DNA of 64,000 bases from Ascidia mentula (Eukaryota; Chordata; Ascidiacea; Phlebobranchia; Ascidiidae), in NCBI GenBank assembly GCA_947561715.1, contig OX387204.1, forward strand, positions 10,917,001 through 10,981,000, in the 5' to 3' direction. The first letter of the stretch is position 1. Every line of letters begins with the position of its first letter. This document shows positions 61,926-64,000 of the stretch, piece after piece. The position numbers and the translations under genes are program-made. The notes beneath the pieces are model-generated. The model saw nothing but the letters and a program-made list of their open reading frames with translations. It was not told the origin of the DNA and ran no database searches.

Positions 61926-63335
61926 GAACCTATATTACTATATCAATTCTCAGCCAATTCCCCAACCACATGCGCAACAGACCCCTATGGTTTAATAAAA
62001 CTATAAAGAACCGTATAGTAAACCTCTTTTCGAAAATTTTATCAGGGCGGGTGTGAAATAATCACTGGCCAATAAAATTTGTCAACTATCGCTGTTACAA
62101 CTTGTGTAGCATCAACACGGACCCATTAACACAGTTTTCTGCCCATATGACTCAGCGAAACACGAAAATCACACGTTATGGGCGTCTAAAAATTAGTCGT
62201 TTGACCAAACAAAGTAAAATATTACCTCGATTTCATTACAGTTGTTGATCGTACAGCAGAAAATTGTATAGCTTCACTAGTTTCAACTAAAATTGGAAGT
62301 AAAATTTTTTCATTGTGTATCCTCCACAGCCTAATGGGTCTCACAGGTGACCTCACCAGAAAATCGTGGTGAACGGTGAAATGTCTAAAAAACATTTCCT
62401 GAAATGTGTTGTTGGACCCATCAACGTAACAAAACCCTATACATTGATTTCCTGTTGCTCAGTATACCCTTTGGCTCTAAGGCGTTAAGTCATCACAGTT
62501 ACATCATACACACATGTGCACAAAGTAACTTACCAATGATCATGTTCTACGCAACAGAGAAGTGCTCTTATACAGCGACTGATGCAGCACCATGCTCAAC
62601 GGTCAGAGACGAAACCGCATGTTCGTTGTGTTTTCAGACGTAAATTTATTTTTATTTTTAGCTGAACGCACCCTCGCGCCTTCTGAACTCAAACATCAGT
62701 ATGTCTGTAGGACAGCGTATTGGACGTGTTTCTACAGAATTTAAAAATACAAATAGCATGCGAGATGGTTATCAATAACTTTGAATTGTCGTTAATACGT
62801 ACGCAGAGGGCACCATGGCACAAAGGCAAGTACAAATTATGTTGTCATGTTTACAATTTTGCACAACACGACTCATAAAACAAAAAACTTTGTTGGAATT
62901 TGTGTGGTAATTGGTAGCTCTGTGCAAAATTTTAAAAAGTCCTATGGACCGGAAGTGGTTCAAAAGTTCGTCTTTGTCAAGCGAATACACCACTGTCTGC
63001 TTTGTGTATGTTCGCATCCAAATTTACTTTGTCAAGCGTCTTTTTCTTCTTTGTCAAGCTACCACATCCAAAAGTATTGCATATTTATATGTATACTTTT
63101 GTTTTGTTTTTGATAAATCCTTTGAAGTTGTGTTCATTCGTGCGTGAAATATATTTTGTTGAAAATATTTCACCACAATAAATGACAGTAGTATGTAAAT
63201 AACAACAACGTCAGTTAAAAACGCATAGGCGCTACGAGACTATTGTCATTCTTTGAAGGTAGACACTTCGTTCGTAAGTTAACTTATTTGAAGGTACCCA
63301 GCAATGAACAACGGACATAGGTTACATGTTATCCA
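61926..63335. other. No gene recognised
   Basis: AT-rich stretch between the LINE and the putative Furry exon. Short frames (62404-62643, 62847-63113) show no recognisable motif or splice context. Three CTTTGTCAAGC-type repeats occur near 62973, 63028 and 63051. Confidence 0.4.
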
Positions 63336-63440
63336 ATGAATGTTTCCACACCCCCTGGCGTATTTGTTCTGCAAAGACTATTATGGGATTTTACATCACA
63401 TGTTAATCATAAATTGGAAGCCCTGTCAGCACAGTCTGTG
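63336..63440 (+). CDS. Putative first coding exon of a Furry (FRY/FRYL) homologue
   Basis: ATG at 63336, 35 codons, then a consensus donor (GTG|GTAAGT, GT at 63441), phase 0. The peptide fits the N-terminal Furry pattern P-G-x-[FY]-V-[LI]-x-x-L-x-x-[DE]-F-x6-K-[LI]-E: here PPGVFVLQRLLWDFTSHVNH then KLEALSA, against PGEYVIKSLFAEF...KKIE in vertebrates. Furry scaffolds NDR/Trc kinases in cell morphogenesis. The next exon was not found in the remaining 560 bp, so the assignment rests on one short exon. Confidence 0.4.
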
Positions 63441-64000
63441 GTAAGTTTATATTTATGTAGGCAAGTGAAAAAGCTAACTTTTTGTGTCCCCATTATTTCC
63501 ATATTGATTTGGGGATATGTTTTGACATGATGTACCTATTGATAAGTGTCTTTCCTGAAAATTATTTCTTATTTTAGAAAATTGCCAGATGTTCTACATA
63601 CCGTTAATTCCAGTTTGTCTTCACGTAAACAAAAATTTTCATTTTAGTGCTTGGTATTTATGTTTTTCTCCGAAAAAGATAACCCCTACACCATTAAGCA
63701 TTTTATTGAAGAACTCAAATACATTTCCAGCCAATATTTATATGCAGCTTTGTGTTGTCAGACTCATTTGTGGTGCGTAGTTGTTCCATGAATACATTAG
63801 TTATACAAATATGTGGGGAAGTCCATACCCTTATCTGCACATTCAATGGCCAATGCAAAAAGGCCACACAGTTTATCAGAAAGAGTAAGAAGGATCACTG
63901 CTTGCAGATTTAAAAAATCATGTCAACTGGGACATAGCTGGGTAGCATAACATTTTGTGCATTTGGGGAAGTAATATATACCACTTTGCACAAAACAAGC
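63441..64000 (+). other. Intron of the putative Furry gene, or intergenic
   Basis: No exon continuing the Furry pattern is visible. An acceptor-like TTATTTTAG at about 63570-63580 is followed by sequence without the expected motif. Confidence 0.3.

Overview
The window is AT-rich animal nuclear DNA: genes are split into many short exons by GT-AG introns, and the rest is crowded with decayed transposable elements. The gene content (one full-length Munc13-type unc-13, an SMG6-type NMD endonuclease with an active-looking PIN domain, and a Furry-like first exon) and the element mix (BEL/Pao, Ty3/gypsy, L1/Tx1-like LINE, hAT and piggyBac-like elements, Penelope-like tails) fit an invertebrate, plausibly a marine deuterostome such as an ascidian. 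The species call is inference.

Layout. Positions 1-6290 are a retroelement graveyard: a BEL/Pao pol relic split cleanly by a TTAA-flanked element, a 4-copy ~335-bp tandem repeat, a perfect 19-bp hairpin, an antisense BEL/Pao fragment, a 450-bp inverted-repeat element and a BEL/Pao integrase tail with its LTR. Positions 6993-8390 hold 25 copies of a 57-bp unit arranged as two opposing arms. From 10537 to 26833 (+) lies smg6 in at least 22 exons; its first exons are missing or unrecognised. Its introns carry a 324-bp hAT MITE with a perfect 8-bp target duplication, an antisense transposase-like relic, a long inverted-repeat element and other MITEs. Between the convergent genes (26.9-31.7 kb) lie a 203-bp tandem repeat and a Ty3/gypsy integrase followed by an env-like reading frame.

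From 57524 down to 31773 (-) lies a complete unc-13 gene: 39 exons whose splice phases all agree, giving a 4398-nt CDS (1465 residues) with C2A, a calmodulin-anchor-like segment, C1, C2B, MUN and C2C. Its introns hold a tRNA-derived SINE-like sequence and several MITEs, one only about 23 bp from a splice donor. Positions 58.1-61.9 kb contain two broken L1/Tx1-like LINE copies, the second interrupted by a second copy of the 450-bp element in opposite orientation. A possible Furry (FRY/FRYL) first coding exon starts at 63336 and the gene would continue off the window.

The genes are unrelated in function: SMG6 cuts mRNA in nonsense-mediated decay and UNC-13 primes synaptic vesicles. smg6 and unc-13 are arranged tail to tail. 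Exon coordinates were worked out by hand from splice signals, reading-frame continuity and remembered family sequences; no alignment program or database search was run.
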